NCBI GenBank assembly: GCA_029204225.1 | Contig: CM055100.1 | Coordinates: 59,022,975 to 59,086,974, forward strand | Length of the DNA stretch: 64,000 nucleotides | Reading direction: 5' to 3' | Source of the DNA: Diphasiastrum complanatum | Lineage: Eukaryota > Streptophyta > Lycopodiopsida > Lycopodiales > Lycopodiaceae | In this document: one piece after another, positions 43,990 through 55,700 of the stretch | How the letters are laid out: every line of letters begins with the position of its first letter | Position numbering within the stretch: the stretch's first letter is position 1 | Made by a program: the position numbers and the translations under genes | The notes under the pieces: model-generated | Seen by the model: the letters and a program-made list of their open reading frames with translations, nothing else | Told to the model about the DNA's origin: nothing | Databases searched by the model: none

Positions 43990-45395
43990 GTGGACGATGT
44001 TCTAGTTTCTCCCTCTAGTGAAGAATTGCAATAACATCTTCATACACTGTACTCCTTTTGCAAGGCTCGGGTTTAGACAAGAATGTCAAGAGACTTGGAT
44101 TATGGTCTTCAATATGTCCAGATCCTTTATGTAGACACAATCATTTTTCCTAGATAATCAGCACTTCAAAGATTGTTTTCTCTTATACATATCTCAAGAT
44201 GCTATTACTGGACCGCAGTTCAATATGAGCCAAACATCTGTGAGCATATTGAGGATGGAAAAACCTCCTTGGTCAACATGCACCCCACTAGATTGTATTG
44301 GCCAAGTTTGTTGTGCCTCCTATTTAGGCAAACGAGTTAGAGAGCGTGGAGTCTCAGATTTTGGCAACAAATAACCCTATATAGCAATTACATCATCTCA
44401 AAGGCTTCATGAGCAAGGTCATCACCTATCTTGATATTCTCAAGCTACTCACCTCTTGGATTCCTATGGTATCTCTATCTCCCACCTTCTTGGAGGCACA
44501 CACTCATACATCGGCCAGTTTATAGATAGATCATATGTTCAAAAAATTTCGTCCAAGAAACTGGGAATCAAATTACAGTACTACAAGACATGCTTCTTGG
44601 AGATGAGTGCTTGTGAAAGTTTGATAAGTCCACTATATTTGGATCTAAAGCTCCTGTGCTGGCGAAGCGCATACCCAATCATGATAAAGGCTAGAACTAC
44701 AGAGCAAAGCTAGTGAAAGGAAGTTCGTAAGTATTTAAAAAAATGAGGATTATTCACATTTCATCACTGCACCTTGCTCAAACCCTATATTGGCCCACTC
44801 ATGGTGTGGTGGTGCTGTGCCCTTGGGTTACGCTTGCCCACCTACATGCAATTCCCCGCTCATGTTCAGGCAAGCCTTTGGCCTAGAATATTGGATTAAA
44901 ATAGTCAAAGTAAAGGCTCATCTAAAAGACTTGCGAAACATGACTTCTCTAGGTTGAAGCCTTACAAATGTTTATGCATTTTGAATGTTTTCAAATTTCT
45001 CTGCAAGAAATATCATCAGAACCCAAGATCTGATCTGAAAGGAGTGGAAGCTATATAAGGTTGATACAAATCAATCAATCTGTCTCAGAAAACCCTAAAA
45101 CGAGCTTAGAAAACAATAAGAGGAGATCAACGTCAACATTACGTTCTGCTGCCAAATACATCTCGTCGTCAACAAATCTAGAAAAATTCGGATCAGTTAA
45201 AAGCAACTGCATCCTACATAGAGAGGAAAGCAATGAGTCTCACGATTCTTTGAAGGCTTTAGGATCAGGAGTAGGCGACGATTGCAAGGCCTTAGAAACA
45301 AAATGGCGCAAAACTCCAATGAGCACCATCACCAGTGACAAAGGGACCAGCACCCAGTCGCGGATGGCCGTGTCTAGCACCAGATCGTTCGCCAT
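22413..45395 (-). CDS. EMC3: ER membrane protein complex subunit 3 (EMC3), 8 coding exons
   Basis: Coding segments on the minus strand: 45395-45244, 29253-29160, 28963-28844, 28620-28572, 24418-24319, 24172-24111, 23700-23624, 22520-22413. They total 762 nt, 253 codons plus TGA. All seven introns are GT-AG and every split codon restores a sensible residue. The product starts [20 protein letters not shown], has a membrane segment at residues about 14-33, [30 protein letters not shown], a second segment at about 123-139 ([13 protein letters not shown]), [20 protein letters not shown], a third segment at about 173-190, DDTQRLMQ, and the tail [16 protein letters not shown]. Plant EMC3 matches throughout at similar length. 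EMC3 belongs to the Oxa1/YidC insertase superfamily and helps insert tail-anchored and multipass proteins into the ER membrane. No damage is seen. Intron 1 is 15,990 bp and packed with retroelements. Confidence 0.95.
23163..23272. repeat. Inverted repeat in EMC3 intron 7
   Basis: CCAGCCTTGGTGAGCTGG (23163-23180) is answered by ACTGGCTCACCAAGGCTGG (23254-23272), 15 bp perfect, spacer about 73 bp. Possible foldback or MITE remnant; flanking duplications were not found. Confidence 0.5.
23624..23700 (-). CDS. EMC3: EMC3 exon 7
   Basis: 77 nt; CA completes Ala, then [20 protein letters not shown] ... ADPAK before donor GTACCT. Methionine-rich cytosolic segment. Confidence 0.93.
24111..24172 (-). 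CDS. EMC3: EMC3 exon 6
   Basis: 62 nt; G completes Trp, then [20 protein letters not shown] plus G. This is the third membrane region. Acceptor GTGAAG, donor GTGACT. Confidence 0.93.
24319..24418 (-). CDS. EMC3: EMC3 exon 5
   Basis: 100 nt. The first two bases complete Ala, then [20 protein letters not shown] ... VSYVSSRS, ending TG of a split Trp codon before donor GTGAAG. Confidence 0.93.
25931..26035 (-). repeat. LINE-type 3' end with (CT)n/(CTT)n tail
   Basis: On the minus strand, GTACTACTTGGTCTTATATGC ... GTCAATAAAGC runs into (CTT)n and (CT)n. Similar ends occur at 26313-26390 and, on the plus strand, at 41881-41940. Read as copies of one element family tailed by CT rather than A. Confidence 0.5.
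26313..26392 (-). repeat. LINE-type 3' end with (CT)n tail, second copy
   Basis: On the minus strand GTCCTATATGACTTTTGGCA, TGGAAAAGACATAAATAAAG then (CT)n. The plus-strand copy at 41889-41930 reads TTATATGCCTTATGGCATGG, AAAAGACATTAATAAAACTT then (CT)n. Confidence 0.55.
26880..27960 (-). mobile_element. Degenerate LINE reverse-transcriptase fragment in EMC3 intron 4
   Basis: From 27950 downward: [58 protein letters not shown], then [15 protein letters not shown] in another frame, and finally [20 protein letters not shown] with [15 protein letters not shown]. This is the order of a plant LINE RT followed by its C-terminal zinc region; the last Cys is replaced by Tyr. Stops and frameshifts abound. 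A 54-bp stretch (27649-27700) is repeated in tandem at 27703-27757. (CA)n at 27925-27952 closes the left flank of the gene copy. Confidence 0.75.
28572..28620 (-). CDS. EMC3: EMC3 exon 4
   Basis: 49 nt, [16 protein letters not shown] plus one base. This is the second membrane helix. Too short to be found by ORF length; found by homology and splice sites (TTTGCAG, GTTTCC). Confidence 0.92.
28844..28963 (-). CDS. EMC3: EMC3 exon 3
   Basis: 120 nt, 40 codons, phase 0 on both sides. Encodes [20 protein letters not shown] to LSMIVPQ, the most conserved EMC3 stretch. Acceptor CTATCAG, donor GTTGTGAC. Confidence 0.95.
29160..29253 (-). CDS. EMC3: EMC3 exon 2
   Basis: 94 nt; the first G completes a Ser codon, then [20 protein letters not shown] ... 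NNE before donor GTTTGTG. Plant EMC3 has QVIIRARNLR...FIPPKSF here. Confidence 0.93.
30588..30775. repeat. GC-rich island with inverted-repeat arms around a T/A core
   Basis: Strongly GC-rich, CpG-dense blocks (30588-30645 and 30698-30770) flank an AT core (30646-30697). GGCGGGCGCGTCC in the left arm pairs with GGACGCGCCCGACC in the right. The surrounding intron is AT-rich. Possibly a foldback element; no target duplication identified. Confidence 0.5.
30974..31322 (+). repeat. Copia-type 5' LTR (copy A), left edge uncertain
   Basis: Ends GCAATTTGTCA at 31322, followed by TGGTATCAAG, an initiator tRNA-Met primer site. Its last 160 bp (from about 31165) recur at 41941-42080. The TG start is not certain. 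Confidence 0.55.
31811..31954 (-). repeat. TRIM LTR (3' LTR in element orientation)
   Basis: Plus strand TGTTAGAAATCC ... ATATTCCAACA, 144 bp, with tRNA-like segment 31912-31841. Confidence 0.9.
31841..31912 (-). ncRNA. tRNA-like sequence inside TRIM LTR
   Basis: On the minus strand: acceptor GGGCGGA pairs with TCTGTCC (7 bp with G:U pairs). D arm is GCTC-AGTGATA-GAGC. T arm is CTGGG-TTCGAAT-CCTAG. Pol III box A (TAGCTCAGTGATAGAG) and box B (GGTTCGAATCC) are intact. The anticodon stem is 4 bp with a mismatch and a 9-nt loop, so it is unlikely to be a working tRNA. No CCA is encoded. Confidence 0.75.
32071..32214 (-). repeat. TRIM LTR (5' LTR in element orientation)
   Basis: 144 bp, about 4% different from its partner by eye, with tRNA-like segment 32172-32101. 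The primer site is immediately adjacent at 32070-32058. Confidence 0.9.
32101..32172 (-). ncRNA. tRNA-like sequence inside TRIM LTR, second copy
   Basis: Same layout as 31841-31912. D loop reads AGTGGTA, closer to a standard box A, and the first acceptor pair is lost (A against C). The T arm is identical. Confidence 0.75.
33560..34030 (+). repeat. Copia-type 5' LTR (copy B)
   Basis: 471 bp, TGTTGGAA...TTCCTACA, with TATA-like CTATATATATG near 33852. It is followed exactly by a TGGTATCAGAGCC primer site at 34031-34043. Differs from LTR A and from the 3' LTR at 37191. The 3' partner was not found. Confidence 0.8.
34031..34043 (+). other. Primer-binding site, initiator tRNA-Met (copy B)
   Basis: TGGTATCAGAGCC directly after the LTR end CA. 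Confidence 0.85.
34574..34735. repeat. Imperfect 82-bp tandem duplication with palindromes
   Basis: Copies begin GTCAACATGACACGTGTCAT (34574) and GTCAACAGGACATGTGTTAT (34656). Each holds a small hairpin (CACTGG...CCAGTG in the first, CATTGG...CCAATG in the second) and ends near TGCATGAGTGACA. GACACGTGTC, a palindrome around a CACGTG core, occurs at 34583 and 34711. It lies in the leader of copia copy B. Confidence 0.65.
34955..37150 (+). pseudogene. Copia pol fragment (copy C): integrase end, RT, RNase H
   Basis: Starts inside integrase ([55 protein letters not shown], stop 35333). RT follows: [72 protein letters not shown] to 36168. The YVDD box is missing: HIVIV runs into VLQDQ near 36200, then [15 protein letters not shown] and [20 protein letters not shown]. 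RNase H ends with [20 protein letters not shown], duplicated in part. Integrase before RT defines Ty1/copia. Gag, protease and the integrase core are absent, so this is the 3' half of an element. Confidence 0.85.
36786..36869 (+). repeat. 42-bp exact tandem duplication in RNase H
   Basis: 36786-36827 and 36828-36869 are identical and in frame (14 codons, [14 protein letters not shown]). The copy doubles the catalytic Glu region. Confidence 0.85.
37191..37793 (+). repeat. Copia 3' LTR (copy C), with MITE inside
   Basis: A purine tract AAGGGGGAG (37181-37189) precedes TGTTAGGAATTAATG; the likely end is AAATTCTGACA near 37793. After removing the 178-bp MITE and one target copy the LTR would be about 417 bp. 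No 5' partner was found in the window. Confidence 0.65.
37367..37544. mobile_element. hAT-type MITE, 178 bp, 8-bp target duplication
   Basis: Flanked by CATCTTGG on both sides (37359-37366 and 37545-37552). Ends CATAGTTGCA and (reverse) CAGTGTTGCA form 10-bp terminal inverted repeats with two mismatches. 8-bp duplication and CA...TG ends fit hAT. No coding capacity. Contains palindrome CGAACCACGGTTCG. Confidence 0.85.
38072..38524 (-). pseudogene. LINE ORF1-like fragment
   Basis: Minus-strand frame with a (CT)n-encoded SLSLSL run, then [20 protein letters not shown] and TNSQNAFEE...[10 protein letters not shown] homologous stretch with [20 protein letters not shown] is at 41440-41520 on the plus strand. 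The basic R...R lead into VRG[VI]TNSQ[DN]A resembles the ORF1 of non-LTR elements, but the assignment is tentative. The rest ([20 protein letters not shown]) is not recognised. Confidence 0.4.
38890..39395 (+). pseudogene. Copia RT fragment
   Basis: Pieces in shifting frames: [50 protein letters not shown] with the YVDD catalytic box (about 39118-39150), [40 protein letters not shown] and TPMDASWD. This is the C-terminal half of a Ty1/copia RT. It differs from copy C, which lost YVDD. Stops occur. It breaks off near 39395, where a different reading frame begins. Confidence 0.8.
39396..39555 (+). pseudogene. LINE ORF1-like head, cut by a gypsy derivative
   Basis: The frame reads [43 protein letters not shown] up to the element at 39556. 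It appears to resume at 41419 ([14 protein letters not shown]). A short coiled-coil-like head, Pro/Ser linker and basic stretch before VRGV fit a non-LTR ORF1, tentatively. Confidence 0.4.
39556..39912 (-). repeat. LTR of the non-autonomous gypsy derivative (3' in element orientation)
   Basis: 357 bp, TGTAATAGATCC ... CTCGTAACA. Confidence 0.9.
39944..40258 (-). CDS. Pol C-terminal remnant: integrase tail and chromodomain-like end
   Basis: 104 residues from ATG 40258. [20 protein letters not shown] is the integrase-tail motif seen before chromodomains. [36 protein letters not shown] and LRKIFPDF match the chromodomain-like end of plant chromoviruses (VKW...ATWE). In chromoviruses this end tethers integrase to chromatin marks. 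Here it is an open frame with its own ATG, about 800 nt from the 5' LTR, and it is the only coding part left. Whether it is translated is unknown. Confidence 0.75.
   Translation of the reverse strand: MTTPQGLDQPPKRGIDKLETVFHVSQLRKALTRSENLGGDSVLVLPLDPQQPPHKLEEILDSKETQTRHTLYREYLVKWNDQPVENATWEIGNVLRKIFPDFTS
41060..41418 (-). repeat. LTR of the non-autonomous gypsy derivative (5' in element orientation)
   Basis: 359 bp; primer site adjacent at 41058-41046. Confidence 0.9.
41419..41640 (+). pseudogene. LINE ORF1-like continuation
   Basis: [40 protein letters not shown], then drifting frame to a stop near 41633. Continues the frame cut at 39555. Homologous to 38250-38330 on the other strand. Confidence 0.4.
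41840..41940 (+). repeat. LINE-type 3' end with (CT)n tail, fused to an LTR fragment
   Basis: TTATATGCCTTATGGCATGG, AAAAGACATTAATAAAACTT, (CT)n at 41928-41940. The sequence then switches at the CT run to the LTR A-like fragment. The LTR A copy has its own CT run at the same point (about 31160). Confidence 0.6.
41941..42080 (+). repeat. 3' part of a copia LTR related to LTR A
   Basis: TAGCAATTCATTCTCTCTTC to GTTGCAAATTATCA matches 31165-31322 with small differences and a short deletion. Left part missing. Could be the 3' LTR of copy A truncated by recombination at the CT tract. Confidence 0.65.
42081..45060. other. EMC3 intron 1 remainder, no clear gene
   Basis: Contains short open frames on the plus strand (42432-42674, 42753-42992, 43615-43830, 44456-44713) that I do not recognise. 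(CT)n at 43961-43987 follows ACATTAATA, as in the LINE tails. [14 protein letters not shown] just after it (43988-44030) could be a copia RT scrap. The region looks like decayed mobile DNA. Confidence 0.4.
45244..45395 (-). CDS. EMC3: EMC3 exon 1 (coding part)
   Basis: 50 codons plus TC, ending [10 protein letters not shown] before donor GTGAGACT. A GCT run (GCAGCAGCAGCTATGGCG context) precedes the ATG, and a (CT)n tract lies in the 5' UTR at 45417-45437. The luminal N terminus and first membrane helix are here. Confidence 0.95.
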
Positions 45396-46040
45396 AGCTG
45401 CTGCTGCTGCTTCTTTTCTCTCTCTCTCTCTCTCTCAAAAATCACGCTAGTTCATCTCTACTTTAATACTTTTAACAAGCTTTGCACTCGTACATATACA
45501 TACACACACTCCTCTCAAGCACTCTTATTTAAGGTGTGTGTGTGTGTGTGTGTGTGTTCTTGTTTTAGGTTATTGGGGGGTAAAAATATTAGAAATACTT
45601 TACATTTTCATGCATTCCAAGCAAGTGACGCCCCCTTTCCCTCAAGATCACGAGGGCCTCACTTGCTCTAACACCCTCAATTGAATGCACCACCTATTAC
45701 ATAAAACATATAAAATGGCTTGCCTAACGTTGCATGCAGTAAAATTATCTTTTTATGGCTCGACCTAACTTTACACTCAATAAAAAAATAAGAACCACAA
45801 AAGCCTTGTCATCTCATCATCATAATTTTGTCCATTAGCAATGTTTTATAGCATACACATAATTTGAGAATAGAATTAGTCTATGTTGGGTTGATTATAA
45901 CTTTATAGATGATTGTTGAAATGTGATATCATTGAGCAGTGACTTTGTGAACCACTTTTCAAAAAGCTTAAGATCATGTTGATTTGATAAAAATAGAAGT
46001 TATTACATGATATTTAATCAATGTTAAGAGAATTGTATTT
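45396..46040 (-). promoter_or_regulatory. EMC3 upstream region
   Basis: 5' UTR with (CT)n at 45417-45437 and (GT)n at 45534-45556. A TTAAATAAG TATA-like sequence lies on the minus strand near 45527, about 130 bp above the ATG; weak. Nothing else is recognised. Confidence 0.35.
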
Positions 46041-46042
46041 AT

Positions 46043-46560
46043 TCATTTATGATGAATGAATATTGTTTGGTGGCTTACCAAAAATGCCACGAGGCCGCAG
46101 TTATCCACAAAATAACGTACATCGCGATCAAGGTTGCCATGGTGCTTTTGGTAGAATACACGACAATTTGTGACCATGTCATCAACTGGGTTGTCGGTAT
46201 TCACACCTGTGAGTGTGGGCCAATAAATCTTATTTTCCACTTTTGTGACAGGAAATGGTTCTCAACGCGCCACCGGAAAATGATATGGATTGGTGCGCAT
46301 ATAGGCGGGTGCTTTGAGATATGGTGCCATGGAGGTTTTGCTCTATAAAAATAGCTAATGGCGCCATGCTGGTTGTGGATCAAGGAGTTTGACGGCTTTC
46401 TTATGGGTTTTGTAGTGATCGAGATTTGGAAGAATGTAGCCGCCTCGCTCCTTGGTCTGATACTTCTTTGCAAACTCTTGAGATATAAGTAAATCCTTAC
46501 TAGGCACATTCGGTGTGATCCTGTGCCTTATTGTTTGTGCTTCAGCTCCCAAGGCATGTT
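46043..46560 (-). pseudogene. Unrecognised ORF cluster
   Basis: Minus-strand open pieces: IRHRITPNVPSKDLLISQEF, AKKYQTKERGGYILPNLDHY, THKKAVKLLDPQPAWRH then stop (46552-46355); IYWPTLTGVNTDNPVDDMVT and VRYFVDNCGLVAFLVSHQ (46240-46043). Stops lie between them. The text looks protein-like, with low-repeat, mixed composition, but I cannot name a family. It may be a broken host gene or an unfamiliar mobile element. Confidence 0.3.
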
Positions 46561-49798
<3,238 letters not shown>

Positions 49799-50243
49799 TG
49801 TTACGTCCATGTCTAGTACGTGGGATTCAGAATTATTCTTGACATGGATAGCTGATACTCTAGTGTATAAGGTTGTGCCGATAATGTAATTAATAATCTT
49901 ATGAGGGCCTAGGTACTCTAATTGGACCTATGGAGCTTTTGCATGGTGATTGAGACTTTTTGTGCAAGTATAGGAGGTCAAATGCTTTTGATAGAAATGG
50001 AGGGATCCTAGAGAGAATATTCTCTATCTTTTGAAGATTATATAACCTGGTGGAACTCACCCATCTCCTCATTGTATTCTCTGATTTCAAAAGCTAGGAT
50101 CCCATTCTCTCTTGCATTCACCTTGGCAGGGGGTGAAGTGGTTAGCCATTTTTTGTTGGTTGGTTGGGTGGTTTTGTTCCATAGGTGTCCTTTTGGTTGC
50201 ATGTAAAAAGATTTGATAAGATCTTCACTTGGAAATTGACACA
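49799..50243 (+). repeat. Probable LTR of a gypsy element (element D)
   Basis: TGTTACGTCC ... GGAAATTGACACA followed by GTAGTATCAGAGC, a one-mismatch initiator tRNA-Met primer site (50244-50256). No second copy in the window, so the ends are tentative. Confidence 0.5.
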
Positions 50244-50256
50244 GTAGTATCAGAGC

Positions 50257-52020
50257 TAAGGATTACATCAATCAGAATGTGGAGTCGAGATTCTTGCTTT
50301 TTGTAACTTTTTTGTGGGTTTCTTTGCTTTTTGCTTCCAAGTGGTGGAATTGGCCTCCAAGTAGGTGGATTCTTAGATCTTGATATACTTTCAGCCTATT
50401 CGTCATGATTATGGACTTTTTCCATAGAAAATGATGAAAATCAATGGATTTTTGACGATTTTGTTTAGATCTTTCAACTAGAATTCAAATTTTTTGCTTG
50501 AAATTCATCAAAGGTACTGATCTGAAACATTTTTCAAAATTGTACTTGCTGTTTTACAGTCATTATGATTAATTCTAATGATTGCAGGCTAGTTGAAAAG
50601 TCAAAATGGAGCTTAGAAGGTGATTTTTAGCCAAAAGTTGAGATTTCTGAGCTAAAAATGGGCTATATGATCCATGATTGACTTAAATCAGAACTTTTAG
50701 TGCTTTAATGTAATTAAATAATAGTAGATCTGGCCGGAATGCACTTGCATGTGGATTTGATCCACAAGAAATTGCAAAAAAAAATTAAAAATGATAAAAA
50801 AAAACATGGTTTTTTGATGAGTTTTTCAATGTTTTTGGTGATTTTCATAAAATCCATGGCTAATATTTTGCATGCACATTTTTAGAGGTGTAATGATGCT
50901 TTTCTAAGGCTTTCATGAAGTCTGGTTAGAATTGGACACTATTAAGAGTCTCAAAAAGTCCTAAAAAAAAGTGTATTATTTTCTCATATTAGAGCCATCA
51001 TTCACCCAATTTGGAGTTGGGGGGCTTAGGCACCATTATCTTGAAGTTTTGCTTGTTAAAGGACTCCATAAATGCAATTTTTGCATGATTTGAGCTTATG
51101 ATTGCTTGATGGACTTGTTGGAAGCCTATATGCCTCTCTAATGAATCTTAGAAGAGTGCTTTTAACCTTTGATTGGATGCATATTGGGCTGGAGTAGGAT
51201 TTTTGACAATATCACCTAGAAAAAGTGTGCCCTTCTACTACAATTGCAGTCAGTTATAGATCTCACATGTAAAGCTTACGTGGAAGGGTGACATGGAAAG
51301 TGTCTTTATAACCTTCTCTCTCTCTGTATTGTGCTTTACAAGAACCAAATCGGAGTCCTGTAGCAAAAGTTATGGTCGTCGAAAGTTTGACAATTTTTAG
51401 ACTAAAATTCAAAAAAATTCTGAAATGTTCTAATTGCATTGCAACATGTGAAACTATAGAGTACTTTTCTAATGTTGAAAAAATGTTTAGATGAACATGT
51501 ATGCATGTTTGGATGCATGGTACTGGGTGGTACAGTAGGTTGATCAGAGTAATTTTTAACATGGATGTTATTTTTAAAAAATCTAGTCACCAATTTTCCA
51601 GTTACTAGGCAATTTATGAATTGAAAAAAAAAAAATTAGTGCGTGTCAAGTTTGATGCATGCTGGATATTTTGAAATCAGTTCATAATGAGATGGCACAT
51701 GTGAAACTGAATAATCGATGTTTTTATCGATTTTCACAATTGGTCCATAATGAACGAAATTCGAAAAATTTTCAATTTTGTAAATTATTATTTTTTGATA
51801 GATTCGTAAAAGTTAGACATTGTTCTAAATTAGTCTGATCTTGATTAAACAAAAAAAATCTTAAAAAAAGTAAACGACCTATTGAGTTGTAATCAGTCGG
51901 TTAAGAGTCTTTGATTACTTTCACTTTTTAAGTTGAAAATTCGGAATCTATCAACTGATTAGGCTATTTTTTTCTTTTCAAGAAATCAATAATGATAGAT
52001 GATAGGTCTTGGAACAGTTT
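50257..52020 (+). other. Leader of element D, no coding seen
   Basis: AT-rich, many stops in all frames. A short minus-strand frame at 51263-51562 looks accidental. Confidence 0.4.
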
Positions 52021-52029
52021 GAGGGATCA

Positions 52030-52733
52030 ACAAATGGCAGTATTGTTATATCAAGTTAATACTTTCTCTTCGTCGAATTTGGGCTTTCAGCCAAAACCTT
52101 TTCCGAGAGAGAAGAAAGAGAAGAAGCCAGAGGTGGTAGATGACTAGTTAACCAAGTAGACTAATTATTTCAATCTACACGCAATTTTAGAAGAGAAAAA
52201 GATCGAGAGCATGGTTCTATTCTTTCGAGAAAACACTTCGTCGTGGTGGCATGATTTGCAACCCAAACCCACTACGTGGGAAGAATTCATGGAGGTATTC
52301 AGAAAAATTCGCGTGGGTCACCATGGGGTGCTCCCGTTCTTTTGAAAGCGAAAAATAATGGAGGCTTCCAGATTTGTGTTGACTATAAAGGATCGAATAA
52401 GATAACTATTAAAAATAAATATCAATTACCCCGAATGGATAATCTGATAGATCGATTAGATGGAACTAAAGATTTCACAAAAATAGATCTCAGAATCGGA
52501 TATCATCAAATTAAGATTCATCTGAATGATGTGCAAAAGACAGGTTTTTGGACGAGTTTTAGTCATTATGAATTCCTTGTGCTTCTTTTTGGATTGACGA
52601 ATCCACCAGCGACATTTCAACAGATGATAAACAATATTTTTCATCCATATATGGGTCAATGCGTATTTGTATTTTTAGATGATATTCTCATCTACAACAT
52701 AACTCTTAAAGAGTATTTACATAGAATTTCATG
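52030..52733 (+). pseudogene. gag joined directly to RT (element D)
   Basis: Gag part: MAVLLYQVNTFSSSNLGFQP, YFNLHAILEEKKIESMVLFF, WWHDLQPKPTTWEEFMEVFR (to about 52298), with stops. Without protease or knuckle the text passes to RT: SPWGAPVLLKAKNNGGFQIC, VDYKGSNKITIKNKYQLPRM, FTKIDLRIGYHQIKI, FGLTNPPATFQQMINNIFHP, VFLDDILIY (F-x-DD, about 52669-52690), then a stop at 52732. The RT motifs are those of plant chromoviruses. About 1 kb or more (gag end, knuckle, protease, RT start) is missing at about 52300. RNase H and integrase are absent too. Confidence 0.85.
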
Positions 52734-55700
52734 ATTGACACTATTTTAGTTAACAAAATTTTGAAGAGTATCATTTATAAAAACTCTCTCAAATCCAATG
52801 TGTTATTTTTATAGTCTTTTTACGGGATGAACAAAAATAATAGTTTATTATTTTTCAACTACATTCATTACTTTCTCATAGCATATATCTTAAAAAATTA
52901 TAACATTTATAAAAAATACCAAATAAAATAACATTTTAAAATCAAATACATTTTTTAAAATTTCAATAAAACTAGATACAAAAAAAATATTATAATGACG
53001 CAAATTTCAGATGAATAATATTTTTTAAATTTTTTATAAACGAGAAATACATACATATTACAATATCAAAAATTATCAAACTCATTGAAGTCTTTTTATT
53101 TTTTAGTACAAAATATTAATAATGGTAACAACATTTTCTACTAAAATTTGATAATCTTGGACAAAAACATTTGACAAATTTTGTGTAAGCAACCTTCCAA
53201 TCAACAAGAGATTTTGGCTCATTCAATAAGGAAATGACATCTACAAATTTTTCTACATTTCTCATTTGACAAAATTGAAATATTATCATTTTAAAAAAAA
53301 TATTGGTTGATTATATGATTCTACTACAACACACACACACACACACACACACAATACACACACACATACACACACACACATATTTGAAGAGCACGTACGT
53401 TGGTTATGCAGATACCTCACACAAAAAAATTAGCACTCAATCTATAGGTTGTAAAAAAAATCCCAATTTAATGATGTATTAATTATTGTGGCTTTTGATA
53501 GGAAAAGTCACAATCACTCATGCAATTTTTCAATTTTTTCGTCACAATGAGATGTTCGAATAGATTGCCAAAACTAGATTGACTAGCTATGTTGTAGTGC
53601 AATATGAAGCGCTTGTCATTAAGTGAATAATAATTAATTGCTATATTCTACTTTGCTGTAGAGTCTCGTTTTTTCATCATTTTGAATGATTTTGAATTTA
53701 TAAAAATTGATTCAAAAATTAAAATAACATTGCACTGGAAAAAACTCAAGCAAGACTCTTGTAATTGCCAACTATTATGAAATAGAACTCTTCTAAAAAT
53801 AGGGAGTTGTACAATCGAAAAATTCATGAAGATTCATTATTAAAAAACATTTCATTTGAAAGCCAAATGAAATGTCAATTATGTAGAGGGTATGAAGTCC
53901 TATTTTAAGAATTATGATATTTCTTTGCAATCTCCATCATCAATGGTATAGAAGTATGACTAATCATCAACACTTTAAAAATATATATTTCTTCTTCAAT
54001 AATTTTCTCACCACGTCCCAACTTTTTCTATCTCTGTTTTATGCCTTGGCTTTTACAATGAGCTCTCCTTTTTTGACACTCTAGAAACAAACTATGCTTA
54101 TTATAAAAGAAAATTAATTTGAAATCTTAAAAATATCTCAATTTCATGAAAATCTAGCATATAAAAAAACATATCATGTCTCTAAATAAAGTAAAAAACG
54201 GGAGTAGAGCTTCATTGTTTGAACTCATAGAATAAAACCTCTAGTATACATAAAAATACTAACAATTGAAGTCGTTAACCCTTAAGAGCCTCTTGAACCT
54301 TTATGAATTATTTATATCTAAAATACAATATTGTATTGAATATTAAACTTATTTGGTAATTTGATAATTATTTAATCTAAGTGTAGAATTATTATTTGCA
54401 AGATTAAAAATTTGTTTTAAATTTTTTTGTCCATTTTCACCAAAAAAAAATAACTCTAGAAAGAACATTAAGAATTAGCTCAATCGAGTTAATTCCTTGC
54501 ATGTTTTTCAATTTAAAAATGTCCATATTAGTAACAATGAACTTAAAGAATCGAGATGATCAAGTTGGATTTTTATTTTATTTGAGCAAGTTAATATTTT
54601 ATTTCAAATTTTTCTCACTTATCAAAACATCTATATACAAGTAAATAAACCCGAAAAACCAAAATACAATGAACGAAAATCAAGCTAGAATGTTATAACA
54701 TATTTGCTATTAAAACTTTATGAAGACAATAAAACCATGCCAAACATAGAAATAAAATCTTTATGTCTCCAATTTTTTAATATCTCATATACTCATTGTG
54801 TAAAAATGTTATTTTTTAAATGACAATCACTTTTATTTTGTAATCCTGGTCAATGTTATAGTCCTAAACTAAAAGTTTAACTTTCTCCACCAACAAAACA
54901 CTACGATAGATGAGAATATGGAGATACTCTCTAGAAAGCTCTTTTTGAGTTTGTAAACTATGGATACCTCCTTAGACATAAAAATGATAAAAAAAAAAAA
55001 ATGTCGACTAAATCACATTTGTCAAAATTTACCAAAATGACAAATAATATTATAGTCACTTTATATGATCTTTAAATTTTATTTTAAAGTTATGTGCATG
55101 TGTTTCATTTTATTCACATACTTCCATAGGTCTATTACGAGTTTCAGAATTAGCTCGTGTCATGTCGCATTGGTCAATATCCAAAATAGTTATTGTATTT
55201 TTAATTTTTTCTTGGATTCTTGAATTCGGTCTCTTATTTTAAATTTTTTAGAAAAACTCGTAGTGAATCAATCATGAGATTTTAGGTAAAACAAAATCAA
55301 ATTCATAAGTTTTTTTTTTTTTTCAAAAAAACACTTATGTGCAACAACAAATTTAAGACGGCTTTTAGTATTTTTCGTGATCTATTGTGGCTCTTCCTTA
55401 GTATGTGCACTATATTTTCCTTTGGAGGTTGGTCTTGTTCAGTAGCAAGCATATTTACAAAGGAGATTTTTATTTGTTCACTAGTGGAAAATGTTCTTTT
55501 GTCTTTTTTCAGCCCAATTGACTTTGAGCTTTGAGAAGCAAAAATTGGTTATTTTCTTTTGAAAGAGGCTCAACCATGTAATTCAAACAATGTGTTCAAC
55601 TCTAAAAAATAATACAAGACTTGAATAATTATGTACTTACTCATGTTGAGCATAGCAACTAAAAGTGGATAAACAAATTAATATGAATTTTAAACAAAAT

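Larger units (their letters stand above)
29255..45243 (-). other. EMC3 intron 1, 15,990 bp, filled with nested mobile elements
   Basis: Donor GTGAGA at 45243, acceptor ATGTAG at 29254. It contains copia fragments in the opposite orientation to the gene, a TRIM, a MITE, LINE-like pieces and a gypsy derivative (annotated separately). 29255-30580 and 42081-45243 hold no recognisable gene. Confidence 0.9.

Noticed and set aside
45061-45450. Plus-strand frame of 129 codons after a TATATAAGG
   Set aside because: It is antisense to EMC3 exon 1 and has no ATG at its start.
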